Assembly: GCF_044797955.1 (NCBI RefSeq)
Contig: NZ_CP085211.1
Coordinates: forward strand, 2,046,001 to 2,110,000
Origin: Idiomarina seosinensis_A
Lineage (GTDB): Bacteria > Pseudomonadota > Gammaproteobacteria > Enterobacterales > Alteromonadaceae
Length of the DNA: 64,000 bases
Direction of reading: 5' to 3'
Position numbers and translations under genes: made by a program. Below are positions 34,111 to 42,323 of this stretch, piece by piece (position 1 is the first letter of the stretch; every line of letters begins with the position of its first letter). The notes beneath the pieces are model-generated. The model did not search any database, was not told the origin of the DNA, and saw only the letters and a program-made list of their open reading frames with translations.

Positions 34111-34602
34111 ATGAGTAGCAAATCCATCGCAGAACATCTGGCACAGTACGCTGATTATCATCGTGACCGCCGCAATGTAATCACACACCTTATTGGTATC
34201 CCGTTAATAGTCGTAGCCATACTGATTTTACTTAGCCGGCCGGATATCAGGTTAGGCTACCTTATTTTGACACCCGCTAATTTGATCGTTTTTGCTGCCG
34301 TTATTTTTTATATCCGACTGGATATACGGCTTGGCTTATTAATGACCGTGCTTCTGTGGTTGGCGCTAACTGTGGCGCGGGATGTTGCCGCATTAGAAAC
34401 GTCTTTATGGCTTAGCTGGGGCATCGGCTTATTTATTATCGGCTGGGTTTTTCAGTTTATCGGACATTATTTTGAAGGTAAAAAACCGGCATTTATGGAC
34501 GATGTTATGGGGTTGGCTATCGGCCCCCTGTTTGTGGTCGCAGAAGTGTTATTTATGCTGGGCTTACGCCAGGATCTTAAAAACGCTATTGAGAAACAAT
34601 GA
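34111..34602 (+). CDS. DUF962 / Mpo1-like membrane protein
   Basis: A 163-aa protein with four hydrophobic helices. It has the conserved histidine pattern of the yeast Mpo1 family: YHRDRRNVITHLIGIP near residue 17 and QFIGHYFEGKKPAFMDD near 118. Mpo1 is an Fe2+-dependent dioxygenase that shortens 2-hydroxy fatty acids by one carbon; bacterial members are largely uncharacterised. GGAG precedes the ATG. It is translationally coupled (ATGA) to the following mechanosensitive channel gene, first of a five-gene operon to 38777. Confidence 0.87.
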   Translation: MSSKSIAEHLAQYADYHRDRRNVITHLIGIPLIVVAILILLSRPDIRLGYLILTPANLIVFAAVIFYIRLDIRLGLLMTVLLWLALTVARDVAALETSLWLSWGIGLFIIGWVFQFIGHYFEGKKPAFMDDVMGLAIGPLFVVAEVLFMLGLRQDLKNAIEKQ

Positions 34603-35852
34603 TGAACTATCCCGACTGGTTTAACCGCTGGGCTGAACAGAACTCATGGACGTATACCGTGCTGGCAGCCTTTACCCTGCTTGTTGCGGTATGGCTTTCA
34701 CAGTTAATCACTAAGCATATTCTGTTACGCGGCATCGGTAAATTATTATCCAGAACCCAGCTGGGGAGTGACCCCAGTGTTGGGTTGACCGTTATTGTCG
34801 GGCGCTTCGCTCAGGTCGTGCCGGCACTGATTTTGTCTTATGGCATCGCGTTTGTACCGCAATTGCCCGAGACACTGGTAGCAGTTATCCGCAATGTCGC
34901 ACTGGCGTACATTGTACTGACTGTCGCCCGAGCTATCAGCGCCGCAATGAGCAGCTTAAACTTGATTTATTCGCGACGCCCGAATGCTCACCTCAGGCCC
35001 ATCAAGGGCTTTTTGCAAATCGGACAAATCATTGTTTACCTGGTAGCTTCGATCCTCATTATCGCGGTTTTAATTGATAAGTCGCCGATTATTCTGTTGT
35101 CCGGTATCGGCGCGATGGGCGCAGTAACCCTGTTAGTCTTTCAGGATACCCTACTGTCCTTTGTCGCCAGTATTCAGTTGTCATCCAACGATATGATTCG
35201 CGTTGGCGACTGGATCGAAATGCCCCAGCTGAATGCCGATGGTGATGTTATCGATATGGCCTTGCATACGGTCCGGGTACAAAACTGGGACAAAACCATT
35301 ACCACCATTCCAACTAAGCGTCTTATCAGTGATTCTTTTAAGAACTGGCGCGGTATGCAGGAGGCCGGGGGGCGGCGGATAAAACGATCGTTATTTATTG
35401 ACCAGAACAGTATTCGGTTTTTAGACGAACCGCAGGTACAGTCTCTGAAGCGTTTTGCCCTGCTGACTAATTACTTAACGACTAAGGAAAAAGAGCTTCA
35501 GGCCTGGAATAAGCAGCTGACAGACCAAGGTAGCGATGCCATTAATACCCGTCAGATCACCAACATTGGTACCTTCAGGGCATACATTGAACGCTATTTG
35601 CAGCAGCACCCGAAAGTTGAACATAATATGACCTTGCTGGTTCGCCAGTTAAGCCCGACTCCACAAGGCCTGCCAATCGAGGTGTATTGCTTCACCAACG
35701 ATATACGCTGGGAGTTTTACGAGGCTATTCAGGCAGATATTTTTGACCACCTCTACGCTATTTTACCGCAGTTTGATCTGCAGGTTTATCAGGAAACCAG
35801 CGGCATGGATGTGCGGCAGGCAATTGCAACAGCCAGGGATCACGCCCAATGA
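34599..35852 (+). CDS. ybdG: YbdG-like mechanosensitive channel (MscS superfamily)
   Basis: A 417-aa protein (E. coli YbdG is 415 aa) with about five membrane helices in the first 190 residues. The pore-lining region includes LLSGIGAMGAVTLLVFQDTL, then the MscS beta domain SNDMIRVGDWIEMPQLNADG. The YbdG-specific C-terminal region is KNWRGMQEAGGRRIKRSLFI. YbdG gives small-conductance MscM activity under osmotic downshock. It begins inside the DUF962 stop and its own stop overlaps the next gene by 4 nt, so it belongs to the coupled operon. Confidence 0.92.
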   Translation: MMNYPDWFNRWAEQNSWTYTVLAAFTLLVAVWLSQLITKHILLRGIGKLLSRTQLGSDPSVGLTVIVGRFAQVVPALILSYGIAFVPQLPETLVAVIRNVALAYIVLTVARAISAAMSSLNLIYSRRPNAHLRPIKGFLQIGQIIVYLVASILIIAVLIDKSPIILLSGIGAMGAVTLLVFQDTLLSFVASIQLSSNDMIRVGDWIEMPQLNADGDVIDMALHTVRVQNWDKTITTIPTKRLISDSFKNWRGMQEAGGRRIKRSLFIDQNSIRFLDEPQVQSLKRFALLTNYLTTKEKELQAWNKQLTDQGSDAINTRQITNIGTFRAYIERYLQQHPKVEHNMTLLVRQLSPTPQGLPIEVYCFTNDIRWEFYEAIQADIFDHLYAILPQFDLQVYQETSGMDVRQAIATARDHAQ

Positions 35853-36685
35853 AGGTATTTTTGCCGGGCATTATTATCAGTATAGCCCTACTAAGCTCGA
35901 CCCTGGTTTTAGCGCAACAACGACAAGGCTTTTCCTATCAGCAGGTGATGCAGTTGCCACAACAACTGCCTGTAAAACAAGTGCCTTATGGTAGCGGACC
36001 GGAACAAACCTTGCACATCTGGCCTGGTCAGCCACAACAACCGGCGCTATTTTTTATTCATGGCGGTTGCTGGTTATCAGAATACGACGTGCAGCACAGT
36101 TATCCGCTAAGTGCAGCACTCAATCGCCAGGGCTATACACTGTACTCAGCCGAATATCGACGCAGCGGCGAATCAGGGGGTGGCTGGCCAAAAACCTTTA
36201 CTGACGTTCGTAACGCTTTCCGCCACTTCATAAGGCAGCACCAAGCAAATTCTGAGGCGCCTGTTATTGTCGTCGGACACTCTGCAGGTGGCCATCTGGC
36301 TTTGTTATTGGCAGCTGATGAAGAGTTCAAAGCCGATATTGATGCAGTTGTTGGTCTGGCCGCCATTACCGATATTAAAGTTTATGCAGGCGGACAGAAC
36401 AGCTGCGAAAAAGTCACCCAAGACTTTATGGGAGCGACACCTGAAGCGGCGCCCGAACTGTATACAGCAGCTAATCCGGCAGAACAAAATAACCACCCGA
36501 ATATCACTTTGCTGCAAGGTGCCGCCGATAACATTGTCAGCCCCGACTATGCCAGCGCCATCAGCCCGGCCCGGGTTCGCTTGATAGACGCAGCCGGTCA
36601 TTTTGACTTAATTCACCCAAAAAGTGATGCTTTTAGCGAATTGCTGAGCATTCTGAGAGATGTTGTTTATGATCACCCGCAATGA
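35849..36685 (+). CDS. Exported alpha/beta hydrolase, kynurenine-formamidase-like
   Basis: A 278-aa alpha/beta hydrolase with a signal peptide (MKVFLPGIIISIALLSSTLV, cleaved near LAQ). The oxyanion motif FIHGGCWLSEY (His71-Gly-Gly), the nucleophile elbow VVGHSAGGHLAL (Ser145) and the catalytic His in DAAGHFDLIHP are all seen. The HGG form and the following kynureninase gene suggest N-formylkynurenine hydrolysis of the animal/yeast BNA7 type, not bacterial KynB. Export is unexpected for that role. The 3' end overlaps kynU by 17 nt. It could instead be a general esterase. Confidence 0.82.
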   Translation: MKVFLPGIIISIALLSSTLVLAQQRQGFSYQQVMQLPQQLPVKQVPYGSGPEQTLHIWPGQPQQPALFFIHGGCWLSEYDVQHSYPLSAALNRQGYTLYSAEYRRSGESGGGWPKTFTDVRNAFRHFIRQHQANSEAPVIVVGHSAGGHLALLLAADEEFKADIDAVVGLAAITDIKVYAGGQNSCEKVTQDFMGATPEAAPELYTAANPAEQNNHPNITLLQGAADNIVSPDYASAISPARVRLIDAAGHFDLIHPKSDAFSELLSILRDVVYDHPQ

Positions 36686-37913
36686 AGTTATCCAGCGAGA
36701 CGACAATGACCCGCTGGCCAGTTATCGGACAGAGTTTGACTTACCGGATAATACAATTTATCTGGACGGTAACTCACTGGGAGCCATCCCCCACCGAGTC
36801 AAAAAACGAGTAGCGGAAACTGTAGAGCAACAATGGGGTAATGACTTAATCACCAGCTGGAACAAACACCAATGGGTCAATCTACCGGAAATTGTGGGTG
36901 AAAAAATAGCTCCCATTATCGGCGCCGGTAAAGGTCAGGTAATATGCTGCGATTCTATTTCTGTTAATTTGTTTAAACTGCTCAGTGCAGCGCTATCTTA
37001 TAATGGTAGTCCTGAACGGCGCTTTATTCTCTCCACTGAGGATAACTTCCCTACCGATGGCTATATTGCACAGGGCCTACAAGAACTGCTCGGAGCGGGC
37101 CAATGCCAATTTAAGGCTGTCGATGAAGAGCAGTTGTCCGCAGCCATTGATCAACAGGTCGCGGTGGTTCTGGTTACTGAAGTCAACTTTCGCAGTGGTC
37201 GGCGGCTGGATATTAATAAACTAACACAAAGGGCTCACCAAAACGGCGCTCTGATTGTGGTTGACCTGGCTCACAGTGCCGGTGTTATGCCTGTGGACCT
37301 GGACGCCTGGCAAGTTGATATGGCCGTTGGCTGTACCTATAAATACCTTAATGGTGGCCCCGGCGCCCCTGCTTTTTTGTACCTTAACCGAAAATGGCAC
37401 AGTAAAATAAAACAACCGGTTGCCGGCTGGTTTGGACACCGCTCGCCGTTTGACTTTAATCCTGACTATCAGGCCAGTAGTGGTGTAAAGCAATTCTTAG
37501 CCGGCACTCCCTCAATCTTATCAATGGCAGCAGTCGATAGTGCACTGGAGTTATTTGCTGAGATTGATATGCAACAAGTAAGGCTTAAATCGCAGCAGCT
37601 GACGAGCTTATTCCAGCAGCTGGCTGAGCAATATCAGTTAACCCGTCATCTCAGTTTGCTGTCGCCGCTACTTGCTGAGGCCCGAGGCAGTCAACTAAGC
37701 TATGCTCATGACCAGGCTTATGGCATTTGTCAGGCTTTGATAAAACGGGGCGTGGTCGCTGATTTCCGTGCGCCCTGCTACATTCGTTTTGGTTTTGCAC
37801 CGTTATATAACAGCTATACTGATGTTTACGATGCGGTTGCTCAACTACGGCACGTCATTGAGCAACAAGAACATTTACAAAAACGATGGCAGCAGCGCCA
37901 GGCCGTCACCTAA
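36669..37913 (+). CDS. kynU: Kynureninase
   Basis: KynU hydrolyses kynurenine to anthranilate and alanine, or 3-hydroxykynurenine to 3-hydroxyanthranilate, using PLP. The 414-aa protein (E. coli-type about 416) contains TIYLDGNSLGAIPHRVKKRV, FPTDGYIAQGLQELL, VVDLAHSAGVMPVDLDAWQV, the PLP-lysine site GCTYKYLNGGPGAPAFLYL, and AGWFGHRSPFDF. ATG 36669 is taken rather than a TTG three codons upstream. No tryptophan 2,3-dioxygenase (kynA) is in the window, so the pathway must be completed elsewhere. It is the fourth gene of the coupled operon from 34111. Confidence 0.96.
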   Translation: MITRNEVIQRDDNDPLASYRTEFDLPDNTIYLDGNSLGAIPHRVKKRVAETVEQQWGNDLITSWNKHQWVNLPEIVGEKIAPIIGAGKGQVICCDSISVNLFKLLSAALSYNGSPERRFILSTEDNFPTDGYIAQGLQELLGAGQCQFKAVDEEQLSAAIDQQVAVVLVTEVNFRSGRRLDINKLTQRAHQNGALIVVDLAHSAGVMPVDLDAWQVDMAVGCTYKYLNGGPGAPAFLYLNRKWHSKIKQPVAGWFGHRSPFDFNPDYQASSGVKQFLAGTPSILSMAAVDSALELFAEIDMQQVRLKSQQLTSLFQQLAEQYQLTRHLSLLSPLLAEARGSQLSYAHDQAYGICQALIKRGVVADFRAPCYIRFGFAPLYNSYTDVYDAVAQLRHVIEQQEHLQKRWQQRQAVT

Positions 37914-37940
37914 TAAGCGTTAGCATTGCAGGAGATAATG

Positions 37941-38777
37941 ATGTCAGATGATAGTTATCAGCCACCGGCCGTCTGGCAACAACCAGATGGCAGCGGCGGT
38001 AAGTTTTCCAACATTAACCGACCGGTTTCAGGGGCCACTCACGATCACGCTCTGCCGGTAGGCAAACAACCTTTACAACTCTATTCGGTCGCCACACCTA
38101 ACGGCCAGAAAGTGACCATTATGCTCGAAGAGCTGCTCGCACAAGGCATTTCAGAGGCAGAATATGACGCCTTCTTCATCGATATTATGGAAGGTGACCA
38201 GTTTAGCAGTGGCTTTGTCGAACTGAATCCTAACTCAAAAATTCCGGCTTTGTTTGACCAGTCCGCTAACCCACCCGTTCGCGTGTTTGAATCCGGCTCA
38301 ATCCTTTTGTACCTGGCTGAAAAGTTTGATTCACTCATTCCACAGGCCGGAGCTTTACGAACCGAATGTCTTAACTGGCTGTTCTGGCAAATGGGCAGCG
38401 CGCCTATATTAGGAGGTGGTTTTGGGCATTTTTATGCTTATGCGCCGGAGAAATACCGTTATCCCATCGACCGCTATACCATGGAAGTGAAGCGTCAGCT
38501 GGACGTGTTAGACAAACAGTTAGAACAGCACGAGTTTATCGCCGGTCCAGACTACACTATTGCTGATATTGCCATTTTCCCCTGGTATGGTGCTTTGGTT
38601 CGTAATGAGGTTTACGAAGCTGCCGAGTTTTTACAGACTCACACCTATAAAAATGTTATCGCCTGGGCCGAGAGGCTCGCTCAACGGCCCGCCGTACAAC
38701 GTGGCTTGCGAGTGAATAAGACCTGGGGCCCGGAACACGAGCAGTTGCGCGAACGTCACAGTAAGGACGACTTTTAA
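37941..38777 (+). CDS. yghU: YghU-like glutathione S-transferase
   Basis: A 278-aa glutathione transferase of the Nu/YghU class (E. coli YghU 288 aa), known to bind two glutathiones and to have disulfide-bond reductase activity. Seen are YQPPAVWQQPDGSGGKFSNI at the N-terminus, LYSVATPNGQKVTIMLEELL, the glutathione-site NPNSKIPALFDQ and ESGSILLYLAEKF. The C-terminal helical domain includes YTIADIAIFPWYGALV. GGAG lies 6 nt before ATG 37941. It ends the kynU operon, and its stop overlaps the convergent TauE/SafE-type gene by 4 nt. Confidence 0.94.
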   Translation: MSDDSYQPPAVWQQPDGSGGKFSNINRPVSGATHDHALPVGKQPLQLYSVATPNGQKVTIMLEELLAQGISEAEYDAFFIDIMEGDQFSSGFVELNPNSKIPALFDQSANPPVRVFESGSILLYLAEKFDSLIPQAGALRTECLNWLFWQMGSAPILGGGFGHFYAYAPEKYRYPIDRYTMEVKRQLDVLDKQLEQHEFIAGPDYTIADIAIFPWYGALVRNEVYEAAEFLQTHTYKNVIAWAERLAQRPAVQRGLRVNKTWGPEHEQLRERHSKDDF

Positions 38778-39526
38778 ACGACAGATTTAGTGATAACAAA
38801 GATCCCCATCAGCACCAGAAAAACTGCAAAGCCTTTTTGTAGTTTTTCTTTTGGCAGAGAACGGCCGATGCGAGCTCCCAGGATACTGCCTAATAAGCCA
38901 CCGGCAATCATAATACCTATAACCAACCAGTCGAATTGCACGTCATTAGAAGACATGACCGCATAATATTTAAAGAAACCGGCAACAGATTTAATAACAA
39001 TGATTAACAGACTGGTTCCGATTGCCACCGGCATCGACAGACCGGCTAATAAAACCAGTGCCGGGACAATAAGAAAGCCACCACCAACCCCGACAAAGCC
39101 AGTGATAATACCAACTATCAGCCCCTCCAGAGTCACCTTAAGGTAATTAATAGGATTGATTTCGGAAGGAGGTTTAGGCTTGCTACGCCACATCAGCGCA
39201 GCAGCAACAATCATTAGCAAAGAAAAAGTCAGTAGCTGCCAGCGGCTGTCGACTATGGTACCAAACCATGCGCCCCCGTAGGTTCCAATCATACCGGGAA
39301 TACCGAACACCCAGAAATGGCGCCAACTGACATTCTTTCTGCGGATATAGGATATTGAGCCAAACAGGCTGATACCCGCCACGATCAACAGGGACGAGGC
39401 AATGGCTTCACCCGCGGGCATCTCAACCAGGTACATCAGTACGGGCACCGTTAAGATTGAGCCGCCCGAACCAAATAGCCCCAGGCTGATACCTATGACA
39501 ACGGCCCCTAAAACCGAAAGAAGCAT
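38774..39526 (-). CDS. TauE/SafE (TSUP) family sulfite/sulfonate exporter
   Basis: A 250-aa membrane protein with eight helices in two repeats. Each repeat carries the TSUP glycine motif: GLFGSGGSILTVPVLMYLVE near residue 16 and GFVGVGGGFLIVPALVLLAG near 143. Family members export sulfite or sulfoacetate. TauE sits beside persulfide dioxygenase and SQR genes in many bacteria, where it would remove the sulfite produced. It reads away from the peroxiredoxin terminator, so it likely has its own promoter in the 111-bp gap. Confidence 0.9.
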   Translation of the reverse strand: MLLSVLGAVVIGISLGLFGSGGSILTVPVLMYLVEMPAGEAIASSLLIVAGISLFGSISYIRRKNVSWRHFWVFGIPGMIGTYGGAWFGTIVDSRWQLLTFSLLMIVAAALMWRSKPKPPSEINPINYLKVTLEGLIVGIITGFVGVGGGFLIVPALVLLAGLSMPVAIGTSLLIIVIKSVAGFFKYYAVMSSNDVQFDWLVIGIMIAGGLLGSILGARIGRSLPKEKLQKGFAVFLVLMGIFVITKSVV

Positions 39527-39578
39527 GCTGCTACCTCATATACCTTAAAAGAATAAAGTTATTCGAGTTTACACTAAA

Positions 39579-39608
39579 TAAAAAAGCCGCGCTAGTCGCA
39601 CGGCTTTT
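39579..39608 (-). terminator. Rho-independent terminator of pdo-prx
   Basis: AAAAGCCG (39582-39589) pairs with CGGCTTTT (39601-39608), with an 11-nt loop. On the minus strand the stem ends in TTTTTTATTT. It lies 30 bp after the peroxiredoxin stop (39638). Confidence 0.8.
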
Positions 39609-39637
39609 GCTGTTTTTACTAACACTTAATCAGTGAG

Positions 39638-40270
39638 TTATTTATCTAAATCAGTTAACCGTAGGTAAGGGCGTAAAGTTTCCCAGCCTTGCGGAAATTT
39701 AACCTTAGCGTCTTCATCCGACACACTGGGCCGGATAATGACTGATTTTCCGGGCTCCCAGTCGGCCGGGCAGGCAACTTCGTGCTTATCCGTTGTCTGC
39801 AGCGCATCAATAACCCGCAAAATTTCAGCAAAGTTCCGACCCACGGTCATGGGGTAGGTCATTGTCAGGCGAATTTTCATGTCCGGGTCAATAATATAGA
39901 CGGAGCGGATAGCGGCATTATCGTCTTCATCCGGGTGAATCATATCGTAGGCCTGCGCCACCTGCTTATCCTTGTCGGCAACAATGGGGAATTCAAGCAC
40001 CGTGTTCTGGGTTTCGTTAACATCACTGATCCAGCCCAGATGCTCCTCTACCGTATCTGTCGACAGCCCCAGTGGCTTAACGTTGCGTTTGGCAAATTCC
40101 GGCGCCAGCTGTGCAGTACGGCCCATCTCGGTAGTACAAACCGGCGTATAATCGGCCGGGTGACTGAAGAAAAAGGTCCACGAGCCTTTTGCCCACTCAT
40201 GAAAGTCTATCGTGCCAGTAGTTGTTTCAATGGTAAAATTTGGTGCGGTTGTTCCAATTCGTAAACTCAT
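39638..40270 (-). CDS. Prx6-type (1-Cys) peroxiredoxin
   Basis: A 210-aa thiol peroxidase of the Prx6 group, reducing peroxides, possibly also persulfides or organic hydroperoxides. The peroxidatic Cys is in FFFSHPADYTPVCTTEMGRT (residue 47). The long C-terminal domain with YPMTVGRNFAEILRVIDALQ and KFPQGWETLRPYLRLTDL is the Prx6 signature. A second Cys in HEVACPADWEPG is usual in archaeal and bacterial Prx6. GAGGAACTAGCG precedes ATG 40270. It lies 31 nt after the persulfide-dioxygenase-like gene and before a terminator, forming a two-gene operon. Confidence 0.95.
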   Translation of the reverse strand: MSLRIGTTAPNFTIETTTGTIDFHEWAKGSWTFFFSHPADYTPVCTTEMGRTAQLAPEFAKRNVKPLGLSTDTVEEHLGWISDVNETQNTVLEFPIVADKDKQVAQAYDMIHPDEDDNAAIRSVYIIDPDMKIRLTMTYPMTVGRNFAEILRVIDALQTTDKHEVACPADWEPGKSVIIRPSVSDEDAKVKFPQGWETLRPYLRLTDLDK

Positions 40271-40301
40271 CGCTAGTTCCTCTTTATATGGTCTTACACT
40301 A

Positions 40302-41198
40302 TTAAAATTTGTTAGCCGGAATTTTGAAGTAATGTTCTCCATCATTCTCAGCCGGTGGTAACTGCCCTGCACGCAGGTTTACCTGCAGCGCATGTAACAT
40401 TCGATCCGGTAATGCCAGGGTTGCGTCGCGCTTGTCCCGAACCTTACGATACTCTGATTCATCTACCTGGCCGGATAAATGAACATTTGATTCTTTATGT
40501 TGCGCAACAGTGGCTTCCCACTGAGCTTCGCGCCCACCTTTGCCATAGTCGTGACCGACAAACAGCCGGGTGTCATCAGGCAGACTTAAAATGCGCTGAA
40601 GACTGTTCCATAAATCCGCTGACGAGCCTCCGGGGAAATCAGCTCGTGAAGTTCCGCTGTCGGGGTACATAAAGGTATCGTGTACAAAAGCCGCATCGCC
40701 GACGATGTAAGTAATTGAGCCCAGCGTATGGCCCGGCGACAGCCATACCTCCACCTCTAAGTCGCCAATAGCAAAACGATCGCCTTCCTTAAACAGGCGG
40801 TCAAAGTCGGCCCGGGGATTAAAGGCGCCGGGGAGATTGTAGTACTGACTCCAGAGCTCGGCTATTTCGCAGGTTTTTTCGCCAATTGCATTGGGGGCAC
40901 CAGTTTTTTCTTTTAAGTAACAGGATGCCATAAGATGGTCCGCATGGGGATGCGTGTCCAGCACCCACTCTATGGTCAATTCGTTATCATGGGCTAACTG
41001 TAACACCTCATCAGCACTGTCAAACGATGTGCCTGCATTGCGCGGATCAAAATTTTGCACAACATCAATAAGCGCCGCTTTTTTAGTCGCAGGGTCAGCA
41101 ACCAAATACTGAATCGAACCCGTGTCTTTTTCATAAATCCCCCAGACATCAGGAGACTGGCTACCCGATGACGGGCTTTTACGGATTATACTCTTCAT
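40302..41198 (-). CDS. Persulfide dioxygenase-like metallo-hydrolase (copy 1)
   Basis: A 298-aa metallo-beta-lactamase-fold protein. Metal-site motif THPHADHL at residues 82-89 (His83, His85, Asp87, His88) and the later ligands in SPGHTLGS, FVHDTFMYPDSGTSRADFPG and FVGHDYG. The SGTSRADFPGG stretch is typical of ETHE1/PDO enzymes, which oxidise glutathione persulfide to sulfite with one Fe(II). The loop reads FVHDT where most have GDT. The ribosome site is a full consensus (AAGGAGGTG), suggesting high expression. The gene is divergent from a second homologue at 41439, with an operator-like repeat over the putative -10 box. Confidence 0.9.
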   Translation of the reverse strand: MKSIIRKSPSSGSQSPDVWGIYEKDTGSIQYLVADPATKKAALIDVVQNFDPRNAGTSFDSADEVLQLAHDNELTIEWVLDTHPHADHLMASCYLKEKTGAPNAIGEKTCEIAELWSQYYNLPGAFNPRADFDRLFKEGDRFAIGDLEVEVWLSPGHTLGSITYIVGDAAFVHDTFMYPDSGTSRADFPGGSSADLWNSLQRILSLPDDTRLFVGHDYGKGGREAQWEATVAQHKESNVHLSGQVDESEYRKVRDKRDATLALPDRMLHALQVNLRAGQLPPAENDGEHYFKIPANKF

Positions 41199-41218
41199 AA
41201 AGCACCTCCTTTAGATTG

Positions 41219-41234
41219 GTTATAAGGATATAAC
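41219..41234 (-). promoter_or_regulatory. Inverted repeat over the pdo copy-1 promoter
   Basis: GTTATA-AGGA-TATAAC (41219-41234) is a perfect 6+6 inverted repeat, 20 bp upstream of the start of the gene ending at 40302. On the minus strand TTATAT within it could be the -10 box, with TTACTT 17 bp upstream as -35. A repressor bound here would block transcription, as expected for a BigR/SqrR-type protein. Confidence 0.5.
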
Positions 41235-41396
41235 ACTATGTTTTTTACGCAAGTAAAGCAGGCTGTTGATAAAGCGATTACAACAATCGTGTTTTTCAAT
41301 CTGTATTTTTGTTCTAACGGAACAGGTAACTATAGCAGATTGCTATTTGAACATTAGTTGGGTAAAGAGTATGGTTTAATCATGGTTATATGCTTA

Positions 41397-41421
41397 TTTT
41401 GTTTTGCTATATAAAACAAAA
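41397..41421 (+). promoter_or_regulatory. Inverted repeat over the pdo copy-2/SQR promoter
   Basis: TTTTGTTTT and AAAACAAAA form a perfect 9-bp inverted repeat around GCTATAT, containing the putative -10 box TATATA (41408-41413). Just upstream, GGTTATATGCTTAT (41384-41397) resembles GGTTATAAGGATAT at 41218 in the opposite promoter. The start of the metallo-hydrolase gene follows 18 bp later. Confidence 0.5.
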
Positions 41422-41438
41422 ACAGATTGGGGTTTAAA

Positions 41439-42308
41439 ATGACACAGCAACCGATTGTTACGCACTTTTTTGACGAGCCGACCAACACCTACAGTTATGT
41501 GGTGCAGGACCCGGCTTCAAAACACTGCGCCATTATTGATTCAGTACTTGATTTTGACTATGCCGCCGGGCGCACAGACACAACGTCTGCCGACCAAATT
41601 CTAGATTTTATAAGCGAACAGCAACTGACAGTTGACTGGATTCTGGAAACTCATGTCCATGCAGATCACTTGTCTGCCGCACCCTACTTACAACAAAAAA
41701 CCGGCGCAAAATTAGGCATCGGAGAGCACATTAAAACCGTGCAGGACACCTTTGGTAAAGCGTTTAACGCCGGTACCGAGTTTGCCCGCGACGGCAGCCA
41801 ATTTGATCGACTGTTTTCCGACGGCGATCAGTTTACTATTGGCGAGTTACAGGCAGAAGTATTGCACACGCCCGGACATACCCCGGCCTGTCTGACTTAC
41901 GTTATCGGTAACGCAGCTTTTGTAGGTGACACACTCTTTATGCCTGACTTTGGTACCGCACGCTGTGATTTCCCCGGCGGGGACGCCCGTATATTGTATC
42001 AGTCAATCCAAAAGGTATTTGCTTTGCCTGATACTACCCGTTTATTTATGTGTCATGACTATAAAGCACCGGGGCGTGACGAGTATGCTTTCGAGACAAC
42101 GGTCGCCGAAGAAAAACAAGCCAACATCCATGTCGGTGGCGGTAAAACCGAAGACGAATTTGTAAAAATGAGGACCGAGCGCGACGCCACACTAAATATG
42201 CCGCGCTTAATTTTACCTTCCGTTCAGATCAACATGCGCGCCGGACAAATGCCACCGGCAGAAGATAATCAACAGCGTTATCTTAAAATTCCGCTGAACT
42301 TATTTTAA
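41439..42308 (+). CDS. Persulfide dioxygenase-like metallo-hydrolase (copy 2)
   Basis: A 289-aa metallo-beta-lactamase-fold protein, homologous to the divergent copy. Metal motif THVHADHL at 71-78 (His72, His74, Asp76, His77), plus TPGHTPACLTYVIG, FVGDTLFMPDFGTARCDFPG and FMCHDYKAPG. The combination FGTARCDFPGG and MCHDYK is typical of the Blh/PDO2-type enzymes fused to or next to DUF442 rhodanese-like domains. GGGG precedes ATG 41439. It is 15 nt upstream of the DUF442-SQR gene, forming an operon that converts sulfide to persulfide to sulfite. Confidence 0.92.
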   Translation: MTQQPIVTHFFDEPTNTYSYVVQDPASKHCAIIDSVLDFDYAAGRTDTTSADQILDFISEQQLTVDWILETHVHADHLSAAPYLQQKTGAKLGIGEHIKTVQDTFGKAFNAGTEFARDGSQFDRLFSDGDQFTIGELQAEVLHTPGHTPACLTYVIGNAAFVGDTLFMPDFGTARCDFPGGDARILYQSIQKVFALPDTTRLFMCHDYKAPGRDEYAFETTVAEEKQANIHVGGGKTEDEFVKMRTERDATLNMPRLILPSVQINMRAGQMPPAEDNQQRYLKIPLNLF

Positions 42309-42323
42309 TTGTGAGCAACCACT

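Noticed and set aside
39782..40264. 160-codon plus-strand ORF opposite peroxiredoxin
   Set aside because: The complementary frame encodes the full Prx6 family protein; this is its shadow.
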